64,000 nucleotides of DNA from Methylobacterium sp. WSM2598 (GTDB taxonomy: Bacteria; Pseudomonadota; Alphaproteobacteria; Rhizobiales; Beijerinckiaceae), in NCBI RefSeq assembly GCF_000379105.1, contig NZ_KB900609.1, forward strand, positions 5,096,438 to 5,160,437, given 5' to 3'. The notes below the pieces were generated by a model that saw only the letters and a list, made by a program, of their open reading frames with translations, searched no databases and was not told where the DNA came from. Below, piece by piece: positions 24,328 to 32,822 of the stretch; the first letter of the stretch is position 1; every line of letters begins with the position of its first letter. Both the position numbers and the translations under genes were made by a program.

Positions 24328-25932
24328 ATGATCAGGCTTGCGGCGGCGGGAACGGCCCTGCTGCTCACCCTCGCGGGGGCGGTCCTCGCCCAGACGCCGA
24401 AGGCGGGCGGCGTCGCCCAGGCGCCGAAGGCGGGCGGCATCGCCCAAGTGCCGAAGGCGGGCGGCATCGCCAACGCGATCATCCAGCCCGAGCCGCCGGG
24501 GCTGATGCTCGGCCTGCTGCAGAACGGCCCGACCCAGATGGTGGCCGGCAACATCTACGAGGGGCTGCTGCGCTACTCCGAGAGCCTCGAGCCGCGGCCC
24601 GGCCTCGCCGAATCCTGGGAGGTCGGCCCGGACGGCCGGACCTACACCTTCCACCTCGTGCGGAACGCCACCTGGCACGACGGCAAGCCGTTCACCGCCG
24701 AGGACGTGCTGTTCTCGGTCGAGTTCCTCAAGCAGACCCATCCGCGCGCCCGGGCCAACATGGCCAAGGTCGCGAGCCTCACGGCGCCCGACCCCTACAC
24801 GGTGGTGTTCACGCTCTCGGAGCCGTTCGGCCCCTTCCTGGGCGTGTTCGAGGTCGGCTCGCTGCCGATGATCCCCAAGCACCTCTACGCGGGCACCGAC
24901 TACAAGACCAACCCGGCCAACACCACCCCGATCGGCACCGGCCCGTTCCTGTTCAAGGAATGGAAGAAGGGCGCCTACATCCGGCTGGTCAAGAACCCGG
25001 CCTACCACGTGGCGGGACGGCCCTACCTCGACGAGATCTACTGGCACGTGATCCCGGACGCCGCCTCGCGGGCGGTCGCCTTCGAGACCGGCAAGGTCGA
25101 CATCCTGCCGGGCGGCTCGGTCGAGAATTTCGACGTGCCGCGGCTGTCGCAGCTTAAGGGCGCCTGCGTGACCGGCAAGGGCTGGGAGTTCTTCGGCCCC
25201 CATTCCTGGCTCTGGCTCAACAACCGCCAGGGCCCGACCGCCAGCAAGGCCTTCCGGCAGGCGGTCTCCTACGCGATCGACCGCGACTTCGCCCGCGACG
25301 TGATCTGGAACGGGCTCGGCAAGCCGGCGATCGGCCCGATCTCCTCCTCGACGCGCTTCTTCAACCCGGGCCTCGGCCGGTACGCCTACGACCCCGCCAA
25401 GGCGAAGGCGCTGCTCAAGGAATCCGGCTACAAGGGCGAGACCCTGCGCCTCCTGCCGGTGCCCTACGGCGAGACATGGCAGCGCTGGGCCGAGGCGGTG
25501 AAGCAGAACCTGGAGGATGTCGGCATCAGGACCGAGATCTTCGCCACCGACGTCGCCGGCTGGAACCAGAAGACCTCGGACTGGGACTACGACATCGCCT
25601 TCACGTACCTCTACCAGTACGGCGACCCGGCGCTCGGCGTGGCGCGCAACTACGTCTCCTCGCAGATCGCCAAGGGCTCGCCGTTCAACAACGTCGAGGG
25701 CTACGCCAATCCGGCGGTCGACGAGGCCTTCGCGCAGGCCGCGGCGGCGGTGAGCCCCGCCGAGCGGCAGGCCCTGTACGACCGGGCCCAGACGACCCTG
25801 ATCGAGGACGCGCCGGTGGCGTGGCTGCTCGAACTCCAGTTCCCGACCATCACCCGCTGCAAGGTGCACGACCTCGTCACCACCGGGATCGGCGTGAACG
25901 ACGGCTTCCGCGACGCCTGGATCGAGCGCTGA
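24328..25932 (+). CDS. ABC importer substrate-binding protein, family 5 (Dpp/Opp-like)
   Basis: A 534-residue periplasmic protein. A signal peptide (MIRLAAAGTALLLTLAGAVLAQ) is followed by three tandem 9-residue PKAGG(V/I)AQ-like units, then a typical family 5 body (LAESWEVGPDGRTYTFHLV, WHDGKPFTAEDVLFS, the later RQAVSYAIDRDF). Family 5 proteins bind peptides, opines, glutathione or similar solutes. The ATG at 24328 gives the signal peptide. It delivers ligand to the permease and ATPase genes that follow. Confidence 0.92.
   Translation: MIRLAAAGTALLLTLAGAVLAQTPKAGGVAQAPKAGGIAQVPKAGGIANAIIQPEPPGLMLGLLQNGPTQMVAGNIYEGLLRYSESLEPRPGLAESWEVGPDGRTYTFHLVRNATWHDGKPFTAEDVLFSVEFLKQTHPRARANMAKVASLTAPDPYTVVFTLSEPFGPFLGVFEVGSLPMIPKHLYAGTDYKTNPANTTPIGTGPFLFKEWKKGAYIRLVKNPAYHVAGRPYLDEIYWHVIPDAASRAVAFETGKVDILPGGSVENFDVPRLSQLKGACVTGKGWEFFGPHSWLWLNNRQGPTASKAFRQAVSYAIDRDFARDVIWNGLGKPAIGPISSSTRFFNPGLGRYAYDPAKAKALLKESGYKGETLRLLPVPYGETWQRWAEAVKQNLEDVGIRTEIFATDVAGWNQKTSDWDYDIAFTYLYQYGDPALGVARNYVSSQIAKGSPFNNVEGYANPAVDEAFAQAAAAVSPAERQALYDRAQTTLIEDAPVAWLLELQFPTITRCKVHDLVTTGIGVNDGFRDAWIER
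24397..24477 (+). repeat. three in-frame 27-bp repeats after the signal peptide
   Basis: Units at 24397, 24424 and 24451 encode PKAGGVAQA, PKAGGIAQV and PKAGGIANA. They lie between the signal-peptide cleavage region and the folded domain, so copy number may change without harming the fold. Confidence 0.9.
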
Positions 25933-25935
25933 CCC

Positions 25936-26907
25936 GTGGCCCGCTTCCTCGCCGCGAGACTGGGCAAGGGGCTGCTCGTGCTCCTGGCCATCGTGGTCCT
26001 GAACTTCTTCCTCATCCGCCTCGCCCCGGGCGATCCCGCCCTGGTCATGGCCGGGGAGGCGGGGGCGGGCGACGAGGTCTACGTGGCGCAGCTGCGGGAG
26101 CGGTTCGGGCTCGACCGGCCGCTGCCGGTGCAGCTCGGCCTCTATCTCGGCCACGTCCTCACCCTCGACCTCGGCTACTCGGTGCGCCAGCAGATGCCGG
26201 TGGGCCGGCTGATCCTCGACCGGCTGCCGGCGACGCTGCTCCTCACCGGCACCGCCTTCCTGATCTCGCTCGGCCTCGGCGTGGCCCTCGGGGCGCTGGC
26301 GGCGCGGCGGGCCGGGCGCTGGTCGGACGCCGCCATCACGGGGCTGGCGCTGCTCTTCTACGCCACGCCCCTGTTCTGGGTCTCGCTGATGGCGATCCTG
26401 GTCTTCTCGGTGCGCCTCGACTGGCTGCCGGCCTTCGGCTTCGAGACGGTGGGGGGCGGCTACGAGGGCCTCGCCCGGGCCGCCGACATCGCCCGCCACC
26501 TCGTGCTGCCCTCCCTCACCCTCGGGCTGTTCTTCATGGCGGTCTACGTCCGCATGACCCGCGCCTCCATGCTGGAAGTGGGGAGCCTCGACTTCGTCAA
26601 GACCGCCCGGGCCAAGGGCCTCCCCGAGGGGGTGGTCCAGCGCCGCCACGTGCTGCGCAACGCGCTGCTCCCGGTCGTCACCCTGGCCGGCCTCCAGGCC
26701 GGCACGCTGGTCGGCGGGGCGATCCTGACCGAGACGGTCTTCGCGTGGCCGGGGATCGGCCGGCTGATGTACGAGGCCCTGCTCCAGCGCGACTACACCC
26801 TCCTGCTCGGCGTCTTCGTCGTCTCCTCCGCCATGGTGCTGCTCCTCAACCTCCTCACCGACCTGATCTACCGGGTCGTCGATCCGCGCATCGAGGTCCG
26901 GGCGTGA
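25936..26907 (+). CDS. ABC importer permease, DppB-like
   Basis: A 323-residue inner-membrane permease with about six helices. The N-terminal FFLIRLAPGDPA and the EAA-like cytoplasmic loop (DFVKTARAKGLPEGVVQRRHVLRNALLPVVT) identify the DppB/OppB branch. A GTG start at 25936 lies 3 bases after the stop of the binding-protein gene. It ends in an overlap with the next permease. Confidence 0.92.
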   Translation: MARFLAARLGKGLLVLLAIVVLNFFLIRLAPGDPALVMAGEAGAGDEVYVAQLRERFGLDRPLPVQLGLYLGHVLTLDLGYSVRQQMPVGRLILDRLPATLLLTGTAFLISLGLGVALGALAARRAGRWSDAAITGLALLFYATPLFWVSLMAILVFSVRLDWLPAFGFETVGGGYEGLARAADIARHLVLPSLTLGLFFMAVYVRMTRASMLEVGSLDFVKTARAKGLPEGVVQRRHVLRNALLPVVTLAGLQAGTLVGGAILTETVFAWPGIGRLMYEALLQRDYTLLLGVFVVSSAMVLLLNLLTDLIYRVVDPRIEVRA

Positions 26908-27746
26908 GGCGCGGTGCCCTCGCGGCCTTCCTGCGCCACCCGGGCGCGGTGGTGGGGCTCGCGATCCTCGCCCTCGTGGTGGCGGCGGCGCTCCTCGCCC
27001 CCGTGCTCTACCCGGCCTCGCCCTGGCGGATGGTGCAGCGCCCCTTCGTGCCGCCCTTCACCCTGGAGCGGGTGCCGCTCGGCACCGACGCGCTCGGGCG
27101 CGACATCGCCGCCGGCCTGATGCACGGGGCGGGCGTGTCGCTGATGGTCGGCCTCGTCTCGACCCTGGCGGCCCTGGTGATCGGCGTGCCGATCGGCGCG
27201 ATCGCCGGGTATGTCGGCGGCCGGACCGACGACGCGCTGATGCGCTTCACCGAGTTGTTCCAGACGGTCCCGAGCTTCGCCCTCGCGATCGTGCTGGTGG
27301 CGATCCTGCAGCCGGCCCTGTCCTCGCTCATCCTCGCCATCGCCCTGGTGAGCTGGCCGCCGGTGACCCGGCTGGTGCGCGGGGAGGTGCTGTCGCTGCG
27401 CGCCCGCGACTACGTGCAGGCCGCGATCGTGACGGGGGAGACCCCCTTCACCATCATCCGCCGCGAGATCCTGCCCAACACCCTCTCGCCGATCGTGGTG
27501 CTGGCCTCCCTGATGGTGGCGACCGCGATCCTGCTCGAATCCTCGCTCTCCTTCCTGGGCCTCGGCGACCCGAACCGGATGTCCTGGGGCTTCATGGTCG
27601 GGGCGGGCCGCACCGTGATCCGGCAGGCCTGGTGGGTCACCGCCTTCCCGGGCCTCGTGATCCTCGCCACGGTGCTCGCCCTCAACCTGATCGGGGAGGG
27701 GCTCAATGACGCGCTCAACCCGCGCCTCGCCCGGGGCGAGCGATGA
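26904..27746 (+). CDS. ABC importer permease, DppC-like
   Basis: A 280-residue permease that pairs with the DppB-like subunit. Family marks are the N-terminal GLAILALVVAAALLAP, the periplasmic PLGTDALGRDI motif and the EAA loop (RARDYVQAAIVTGETPFTIIRREILPN). Translation starts at a GTG (26904) overlapping the upstream stop as GTGA. Its own stop overlaps the ATPase start (ATGA). This tight coupling supports a single transporter operon. Confidence 0.92.
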   Translation: MRRGALAAFLRHPGAVVGLAILALVVAAALLAPVLYPASPWRMVQRPFVPPFTLERVPLGTDALGRDIAAGLMHGAGVSLMVGLVSTLAALVIGVPIGAIAGYVGGRTDDALMRFTELFQTVPSFALAIVLVAILQPALSSLILAIALVSWPPVTRLVRGEVLSLRARDYVQAAIVTGETPFTIIRREILPNTLSPIVVLASLMVATAILLESSLSFLGLGDPNRMSWGFMVGAGRTVIRQAWWVTAFPGLVILATVLALNLIGEGLNDALNPRLARGER

Positions 27747-29347
27747 GGCCGGTCGTCTCCGTCCGGGGCCTGCGCCTCGCCCTGCCGCCGGGCGCCGACC
27801 GCGCCCACGCCGTCGAGGACGTCTCCTTCGCGATCGCGCCGGGCGAGATCCTCTGCCTCGTCGGCGAGTCGGGCTCGGGCAAGTCGATGTGCGCCCACGC
27901 CCTGATGGGGCTGCTGCCCAGGGCGGTGCGCCCGGCCGGCGGGGAGATCCTCCTCGCCGGCACCGACCTCCTGGCGCAGGACGAGGCCGGGTGGCGCGCC
28001 ACCCGGGGCGCCCGGATCGGCATGATCTTCCAGGAGCCGATGACGGCCCTGAACCCGCTGATGCGCGTCGGCGACCAGATCGTCGAGATGTTCGAGGCGC
28101 ATGGCCGGCTGAAGGCGGCCGAGCGGCGCGCCCGGGCCCTCGACCTCGCCGCCGAGGTCGGCCTGCCGGATCCCGCCCGCCTCCTGCGGGCCTACCCGCA
28201 CCAGCTCTCGGGCGGGCAGCGCCAGCGGGCGATGATCGCCATGGCGCTCGCCCTCGAACCGGCCCTGCTCGTCGCCGACGAGCCCACCACCGCCCTCGAC
28301 GTCACCACCCAGGCCCAGATCCTGCGGCTGATCCGCGACCTGCAGCGGCGGCACGGCATGGCGGTCCTGTTCATCACCCACGATTTCGGCGTGGTGGCGG
28401 AGATCGCCGACCGGGTGCTGGTGCTGCGCCGCGGCCGCGTGGTGGAGGCCGGCCCGGCCGCCGCGCTGCTCGCGCGCCCGCAGGAGCCCTACACCCGCGC
28501 GCTGCTCGCCGCCGTGCCCTCCCTGGAGCCGCCGCCCCGCCCGCCGGTCTCCGGCGCGACGGCGGTCGAGGTCGCCGGCCTCACCAAGACCTACGTGACG
28601 GGCGGGGGCTGGGGCCGGCCGGTCCGGCGGGTCGAGGCGGCCCGGGACGTCGGCTTCGCGCTGCACCGGGGCGAGACCCTCGGGCTCGTGGGCGAGTCCG
28701 GCTCGGGCAAGTCGTCGGTCGCGCGGCTCGTCCTGCGCCTCGCCGAGCCCGATTCCGGCACGGTGCGCCTCGGCGACACCGACCTCACCGGCCTCTCCGG
28801 GGAGGCGCTGCGCCGCGCCCGGCGCCGGATCCAGATGGTGTTCCAGGATCCCTTCGCGTCGCTCAACCCCCGCCGCAGCGTCGGGCGGATCATCGCGGAC
28901 GGGCCGCGCGCCCACGGGGTGCCGGAGGCCGACGCGATGGCCCGCGCCCGGGACCTCCTCGGCCTCGTCGGGCTCGACGCCTCGGCCTTCGACCGCTACC
29001 CGCACGAATTCTCGGGCGGCCAGCGCCAGCGCGTCGGCATCGCCCGGGCCCTCGCGGTGGAGCCGGAGGTGCTGGTGGCGGACGAGGCGGTCTCGGCCCT
29101 CGACGTCTCGGTGCAGGCGCAGGTGCTCGCCCTGCTGGAGGACCTGAAGACCCGCCTCGGCCTCTCGATGCTGTTCATCACCCACGACCTGCGGGTGGCC
29201 GCCCAGATCTGCGACCGCATCGCGGTGATGCGGCGGGGCGAGATCGTCGAGATCAAGCCGACCGCCGCCCTCTTCGCCGCCCCCGAGCACCCCTACACGC
29301 GCGCCCTCCTCGACGCCGTGCCGGGCCGGACCCGCGCCGCCGCATGA
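27743..29347 (+). CDS. ABC importer ATPase, DppD-DppF fusion
   Basis: A 534-residue protein made of two ATPase domains in one chain. Each has a Walker A (GESGSGKSM near residue 35 and GESGSGKSS near 320), a signature (SGGQRQRAMIAMAL and SGGQRQRVGIARAL) and a Walker B with the downstream Asp. The tail after the first domain (EPYTRALLAAVPSLEP) is the oligopeptide-binding C-terminal extension. Fusions of this kind serve glutathione and peptide importers such as GsiA. Stop and start overlap on both sides. Confidence 0.93.
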   Translation: MRPVVSVRGLRLALPPGADRAHAVEDVSFAIAPGEILCLVGESGSGKSMCAHALMGLLPRAVRPAGGEILLAGTDLLAQDEAGWRATRGARIGMIFQEPMTALNPLMRVGDQIVEMFEAHGRLKAAERRARALDLAAEVGLPDPARLLRAYPHQLSGGQRQRAMIAMALALEPALLVADEPTTALDVTTQAQILRLIRDLQRRHGMAVLFITHDFGVVAEIADRVLVLRRGRVVEAGPAAALLARPQEPYTRALLAAVPSLEPPPRPPVSGATAVEVAGLTKTYVTGGGWGRPVRRVEAARDVGFALHRGETLGLVGESGSGKSSVARLVLRLAEPDSGTVRLGDTDLTGLSGEALRRARRRIQMVFQDPFASLNPRRSVGRIIADGPRAHGVPEADAMARARDLLGLVGLDASAFDRYPHEFSGGQRQRVGIARALAVEPEVLVADEAVSALDVSVQAQVLALLEDLKTRLGLSMLFITHDLRVAAQICDRIAVMRRGEIVEIKPTAALFAAPEHPYTRALLDAVPGRTRAAA

Positions 29348-30285
29348 CCCGCCCGATCCCCTGCATCCTGCTCAGCGAGACCCTCGACCTCGCCGCCCTG
29401 TTCGGCCCGGTCCTGGCGCAGGTCGCCGACGCCGTCGAGGTGGTGACCGACCCGGCCGAGGCGGCGCGGGTGCGCCTCGCCCTGGCATGGTTCCCGCCGG
29501 CCGACGCCTTCGCGCGCTACCCGAATCTCGGGGCGGTCTGCTCGATCGCCGCGGGGGTCGACAGCCTGCTCGCCTGCCCGGGCCTGCCGCCGGACCTGCC
29601 CGTGGTGCGGGTCGTCGATCCCGATCAGGCCCGCGCCATGTCGTGCTTCGTGCTCTGGCACGTGCTCGGCCACCTGCGGCGCTTCCGCAGCTACGCGGAG
29701 AACCAGGCCCGGGCCCTGTGGCGGCCCCTCGGCCAGCGCGCGGCGGGCGAGGTCACGGTCGGGCTCCTCGGCTGCGGCCGGATGGGGGCGCAGGTGGCGC
29801 GCGACCTCGCGGCCTTCGGCTTCCCGGTCCTGGCCTGGAGCCGCGCGGCGCGCCCCGCCGAGCCCGGGATCACCCACCTGCACGGCCCGGAGGGCCTGGC
29901 CGCCCTGCTGCCGCGCTGCGACGTGCTGGTGAACCTGCTGCCCCTGACGCCGGACACGCGCGGCCTCCTCGCCGCGCCGCTGTTCGGGCGCCTGAAGCCC
30001 GGGGCGGCCCTGGTTCATGTCGGGCGGGGCGACCACTTGGTCGAGGCCGACCTCCTCTGTGCCCTCGATTCGGGCCGGCTCGCCCACGCGGCCCTCGACG
30101 TCTTCGCGGTCGAGCCGCTGCCCGAGGATCACCCGTTCTGGCGGCATCCGCGCATCCTCGTCACGCCGCACGAGGCCTGCGACGCGAGCCCCGCCGCCGT
30201 GGCCGCGATGCTGCGCGCCACGGCGGAGGCCCTGCGGACGGGGGCGCCGATCCCGCACGCCATCGACCGGCGGCGCGGGTACTGA
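29344..30285 (+). CDS. D-2-hydroxyacid dehydrogenase (glyoxylate/hydroxypyruvate reductase type)
   Basis: A 313-residue NAD(P)-dependent dehydrogenase. The Rossmann motif is GLLGCGRMGAQVARDL. Catalytic Arg lies in the LVHVGRGDHLVE segment, Glu in FAVEPLPEDHPFW and His in ILVTPHEAC. It resembles GhrA-type reductases that interconvert 2-oxo and 2-hydroxy acids. The ATG overlaps the ATPase stop (ATGA), so it is the last gene of the importer operon and may reduce or oxidise a product of the aldolase (inference). Repeat element copy 1 begins 3 bases after the stop. Confidence 0.9.
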   Translation: MTRPIPCILLSETLDLAALFGPVLAQVADAVEVVTDPAEAARVRLALAWFPPADAFARYPNLGAVCSIAAGVDSLLACPGLPPDLPVVRVVDPDQARAMSCFVLWHVLGHLRRFRSYAENQARALWRPLGQRAAGEVTVGLLGCGRMGAQVARDLAAFGFPVLAWSRAARPAEPGITHLHGPEGLAALLPRCDVLVNLLPLTPDTRGLLAAPLFGRLKPGAALVHVGRGDHLVEADLLCALDSGRLAHAALDVFAVEPLPEDHPFWRHPRILVTPHEACDASPAAVAAMLRATAEALRTGAPIPHAIDRRRGY

Positions 30286-30288
30286 GAC

Positions 30289-30420
30289 GGGATCCGCTTG
30301 ATCGAAGCGGGTCCCGGATCACAAGCCTGCGCGGCGCCTGAGCGCGGCGCCTGAGCGAAGCCGACATCCGCATCGCCGAAATGGGAGATGGCGAAGCCAT
30401 CAACAGGATGTCGGATGAGG
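30289..30420 (+). repeat. 130-bp interspersed repeat, copy 1
   Basis: The order of parts is an inverted repeat around TTGATCGAA (GGATCCGCTT ... AAGCGGGTCC), a 13-bp direct duplication (GCGGCGCCTGAGC), then GACATCCGCAT and GGATGTCGGAT arms around a GCCGAAAT..GGAGATGGCGAAG centre. The same order, spacing and orientation recurs at 59722-59850. Any reading frame through it looks spurious. Confidence 0.85.
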
Positions 30421-30455
30421 GCGGCCGCCGCAACCGTCCCGCCGCGTGGTCCTCT

Positions 30456-30511
30456 CTTGGCGGAAAATTCTTGGCGGAAGATCCTTGGCGGAAGATCCTT
30501 GGCGGGCGATC
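30456..30511 (+). repeat. four 14-bp CTTGGCGG units
   Basis: Units start at 30456, 30470, 30484 and 30498, with the consensus CTTGGCGGAAGATC; the middle two are identical. The array begins 36 bases after the 130-bp repeat and ends 44 bases before the phasin stop. The 270-base gap between the dehydrogenase and phasin contains nothing else. Confidence 0.9.
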
Positions 30512-30555
30512 CAGGCCGGGCAGGCCCGCGGCGGCATCGACCCCCTAGGACGCCA

Positions 30556-31035
30556 TCAGGTCTGCGGCGATTGCGGCGCGCCGATCTTCCGGCTCAGCCA
30601 ATAGGCGTAGCCCACGTTCACGCTCTCCAGCAGCGCGGCGGTGTTGGTGATCTGGTTCGCCACCAGGGTTCCGAACTGGCCGAGCAGGTTGAATTCCTGC
30701 TCCATCACCTTCGAGATCGTGTTGGCCTCGCGCAGGGCCAGCCGTGCCTGGGCCAGCTGCGTCAGGCCGTCGATCCACGCCCGGTCGAGCTGCCGGAACC
30801 GTTCGAGGAGCGCGGCCTGCATGTCGAACAGGTCGCCGAGCGTGTCGGGGTCGGGCCGCATCGCCAGCACCTGGACGGTGCCGAGCGCGTTCGCCGCGCT
30901 GCGCGACACGGCCTCGTTGATCATCAGGGTCCGCCGCAGGGGCGGGCTGACCTTGGCGGGTTCGGCGACGGTGTCGGCGACGGTCTTGGCGAGGACCGCG
31001 AACGGCATCGCAGCCACGGCGTTTCCATTGCTCAT
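30556..31035 (-). CDS. phasin family PHA-granule protein
   Basis: A 159-residue amphipathic, mostly helical protein with the phasin pattern in its second half (LFDMQAALLERFRQLDRAWIDGLTQLAQARL). Phasins coat polyhydroxyalkanoate granules and control their size. The ATG at 31035 has GGGAGA upstream. It lies 23 bases after the stop of the PHB depolymerase, so the two probably share a transcript. An Ala/Val-rich N-terminal part is less conserved. Confidence 0.85.
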   Translation of the reverse strand: MSNGNAVAAMPFAVLAKTVADTVAEPAKVSPPLRRTLMINEAVSRSAANALGTVQVLAMRPDPDTLGDLFDMQAALLERFRQLDRAWIDGLTQLAQARLALREANTISKVMEQEFNLLGQFGTLVANQITNTAALLESVNVGYAYWLSRKIGAPQSPQT

Positions 31036-31058
31036 GAGGCAGGTCTCCCGATGGCCGA

Positions 31059-32126
31059 TCAGCCGCCCAGGCGCGTCAGCATCGCCTGGATGGCGCCGAC
31101 CTGGATCGCGTTCTTCGAGTAATAGTCGGGCTTGTCCGTGTTGCGCGACGTGTAGCCCCACCAATCCCAGCACCCGTCGGGGTTCTGCAGCGCCCCGCCG
31201 TCGCTGCCCTGCGCCTGCGGGTAGAGGACGATGATGTTGTTGCTCTCGGCGATGTGGTTGTAGCCGGTCGTCGTGACGTAGCGGTTGCCGTAGGGCGGCT
31301 GGTTGGCGACGTCCGGCTGGCCGTTGACGTAGTTGATGTAGGCGTAGCCCTGCTTGCAGCCGTGCAGCGCGACGTGGATGCGCGCCTCGGCCCCCTCCAG
31401 CACCTCGGCGGGCACGTAGGCGTAGCCGAACGGGCTCATGCTGGAGCGCGGCTCGCCCGCGAAGAACTCCGTCTGGTCGAAGCGGATCAGCCGCCCGTTC
31501 AGGCGCTCGGCCGGGGCATTCAATCCCGGATAGATGTGCCGCAGGATCTCGTGCGATTGCATGAAGCCGCCGTTGTTGATGTAGGGCGGCTGGTTGGTCG
31601 AGAGGGGGGAATCCTCGGGATTGTCGGTGATGATCGAATGGCCGGCCGGCACGGTGTCGCGGTAGAGGATGTTCTCCGGCGCGACCCCGAGCAGCTCGTA
31701 GAAGCGCCGGGTCCGCGCGACCACGTCCGGGTAGACGACCCGGTCGGCGCTGCCCGTGAAGATGTAGAGCCGGTCGTCGGCGAGGTTCTCGACGGGGTCG
31801 ATCTCCCCCGCCTCGGCCGTCCTGCGGGCGATCTCCGCGAGGTGCTCGGCGCTCGGCGCCATCTGCGGGATCAGCGGGTTCATGCTGATGTAGAGCGCGC
31901 CCTGCTCGTAGGCGTCCTCGGCGATCAGCGCGGCCGCGCGGAACGACTCGGCGCAGCGGAACGGTCCGCCGGCGATGATCCCGGCGCCCGCGAAGCGGGA
32001 CGAGTGGGCCAAGTGCAGCTGCACCGTCATGAAGGCGCCGGACGACAAGCCGGACACCGAGCTCTGACCTTTCCGAACTTGGAACGAGGACAATTGCTCG
32101 ATCGTGCTTCGGATCTCGAATCCCAT
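31059..32126 (-). CDS. PHB depolymerase family esterase (type 2 catalytic domain)
   Basis: A 355-residue alpha/beta hydrolase. The lipase box with the serine nucleophile is GLSSGAF, near residues 24-30. An acidic residue is in FTGSADRVVYP, and a histidine sits in HVALHGCKQGY together with a C-terminal cysteine/tryptophan motif DGCWDWWGYT. The sequence resembles extracellular type 2 scl-PHA depolymerase domains, but no signal peptide is visible from the ATG at 32126 or from a second ATG at 32198. Intracellular action or a missed N-terminus are both possible. It is placed upstream of a phasin. Confidence 0.83.
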   Translation of the reverse strand: MGFEIRSTIEQLSSFQVRKGQSSVSGLSSGAFMTVQLHLAHSSRFAGAGIIAGGPFRCAESFRAAALIAEDAYEQGALYISMNPLIPQMAPSAEHLAEIARRTAEAGEIDPVENLADDRLYIFTGSADRVVYPDVVARTRRFYELLGVAPENILYRDTVPAGHSIITDNPEDSPLSTNQPPYINNGGFMQSHEILRHIYPGLNAPAERLNGRLIRFDQTEFFAGEPRSSMSPFGYAYVPAEVLEGAEARIHVALHGCKQGYAYINYVNGQPDVANQPPYGNRYVTTTGYNHIAESNNIIVLYPQAQGSDGGALQNPDGCWDWWGYTSRNTDKPDYYSKNAIQVGAIQAMLTRLGG

Positions 32127-32588
32127 CGCCGTCTCCGCAGATGTCGGGCCGGAGAAGGCCACGGACGCACCGATTTCGCAAGTGCGAAAACGGCACATCC
32201 AGGCTCTCGCGGCGCGCGATCGGGCCGGAAAGAACTTTTCCTCGGAAAAGATTTCTGGGTCGGACGCGCGGACATGTTCCGCCCCATGCCGCGTTGCTCG
32301 GCCGGTGCGGCGCGGGCCGGCCGCGTGCCGGGGCGGCCCGCGCGTCGTCTGGCGCGACCTTGCGGAACCGGCGGGAACGGGGCGGGGCGCGCCTCGGCCC
32401 GGCGCCGGGCTTCCCCAAGGGGCGGGCGGGCGACCAATCGTTAACCATCCGCTCCCAGAATGCCCCCGCGCGGCGGCGTCCAAATCGCCCGCCGCGGGAC
32501 CCGGTTTCTCCGCCGCCGCGGGACTTGGTTTCGCCGCTTTGGCGGCCCACCCTCATCCCGGCCTTCCAACCGCCAAGGGGCGACGCTC
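32127..32588. other. 462-base gap with promoter-like AT-richer part and a degenerate repeat
   Basis: The part at 32127-32280 is AT-richer than its surroundings and probably holds the depolymerase promoter. Around 32488-32537 a CCGCCGCGGGAC-x-GGTTTC word occurs twice about 24 bases apart. I see no gene. Confidence 0.4.
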
Positions 32589-32822
32589 ATGCTCGGCACG
32601 GTCTCCGCCTTCCTGATGATCCTGATGGTTCTGGCGCTTCGGAACCTCGCCAAGGCGGTGCTGCTGCCGGTCTACGCGGTGCGCGACATCCACCGGGGCC
32701 GCTATCGGCGCGGCCTGGTGCTCCTCGCCTGCTCGGGCCTCGCCGCCTGGGCGATCTGGAGCGTCACCCACGCCGCCCGCTCGCCGGCGATCCCGGTCGC
32801 GGCCTCCGTCTATACCGGCTGA
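32589..32822 (+). CDS. small membrane protein of unknown function
   Basis: A 77-residue protein with two hydrophobic segments (about residues 5-25 and 42-60) separated by a basic loop (RDIHRGRYRRG). The start at 32589 follows AAGGGGC. No family recognised. Its last 13 bases overlap the convergent hypothetical gene. It could be a conserved small protein of the group, but by-eye evidence is limited to the coding-like composition. Confidence 0.55.
   Translation: MLGTVSAFLMILMVLALRNLAKAVLLPVYAVRDIHRGRYRRGLVLLACSGLAAWAIWSVTHAARSPAIPVAASVYTG

Noticed and set aside
29293..30433. Frames through the 130-bp repeat, also seen at 58750-59877, giving similar peptides (RDPLRSSGSR)
   Set aside because: The similarity comes from the DNA repeat itself, which is framed by dyads. 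The peptides look spurious.
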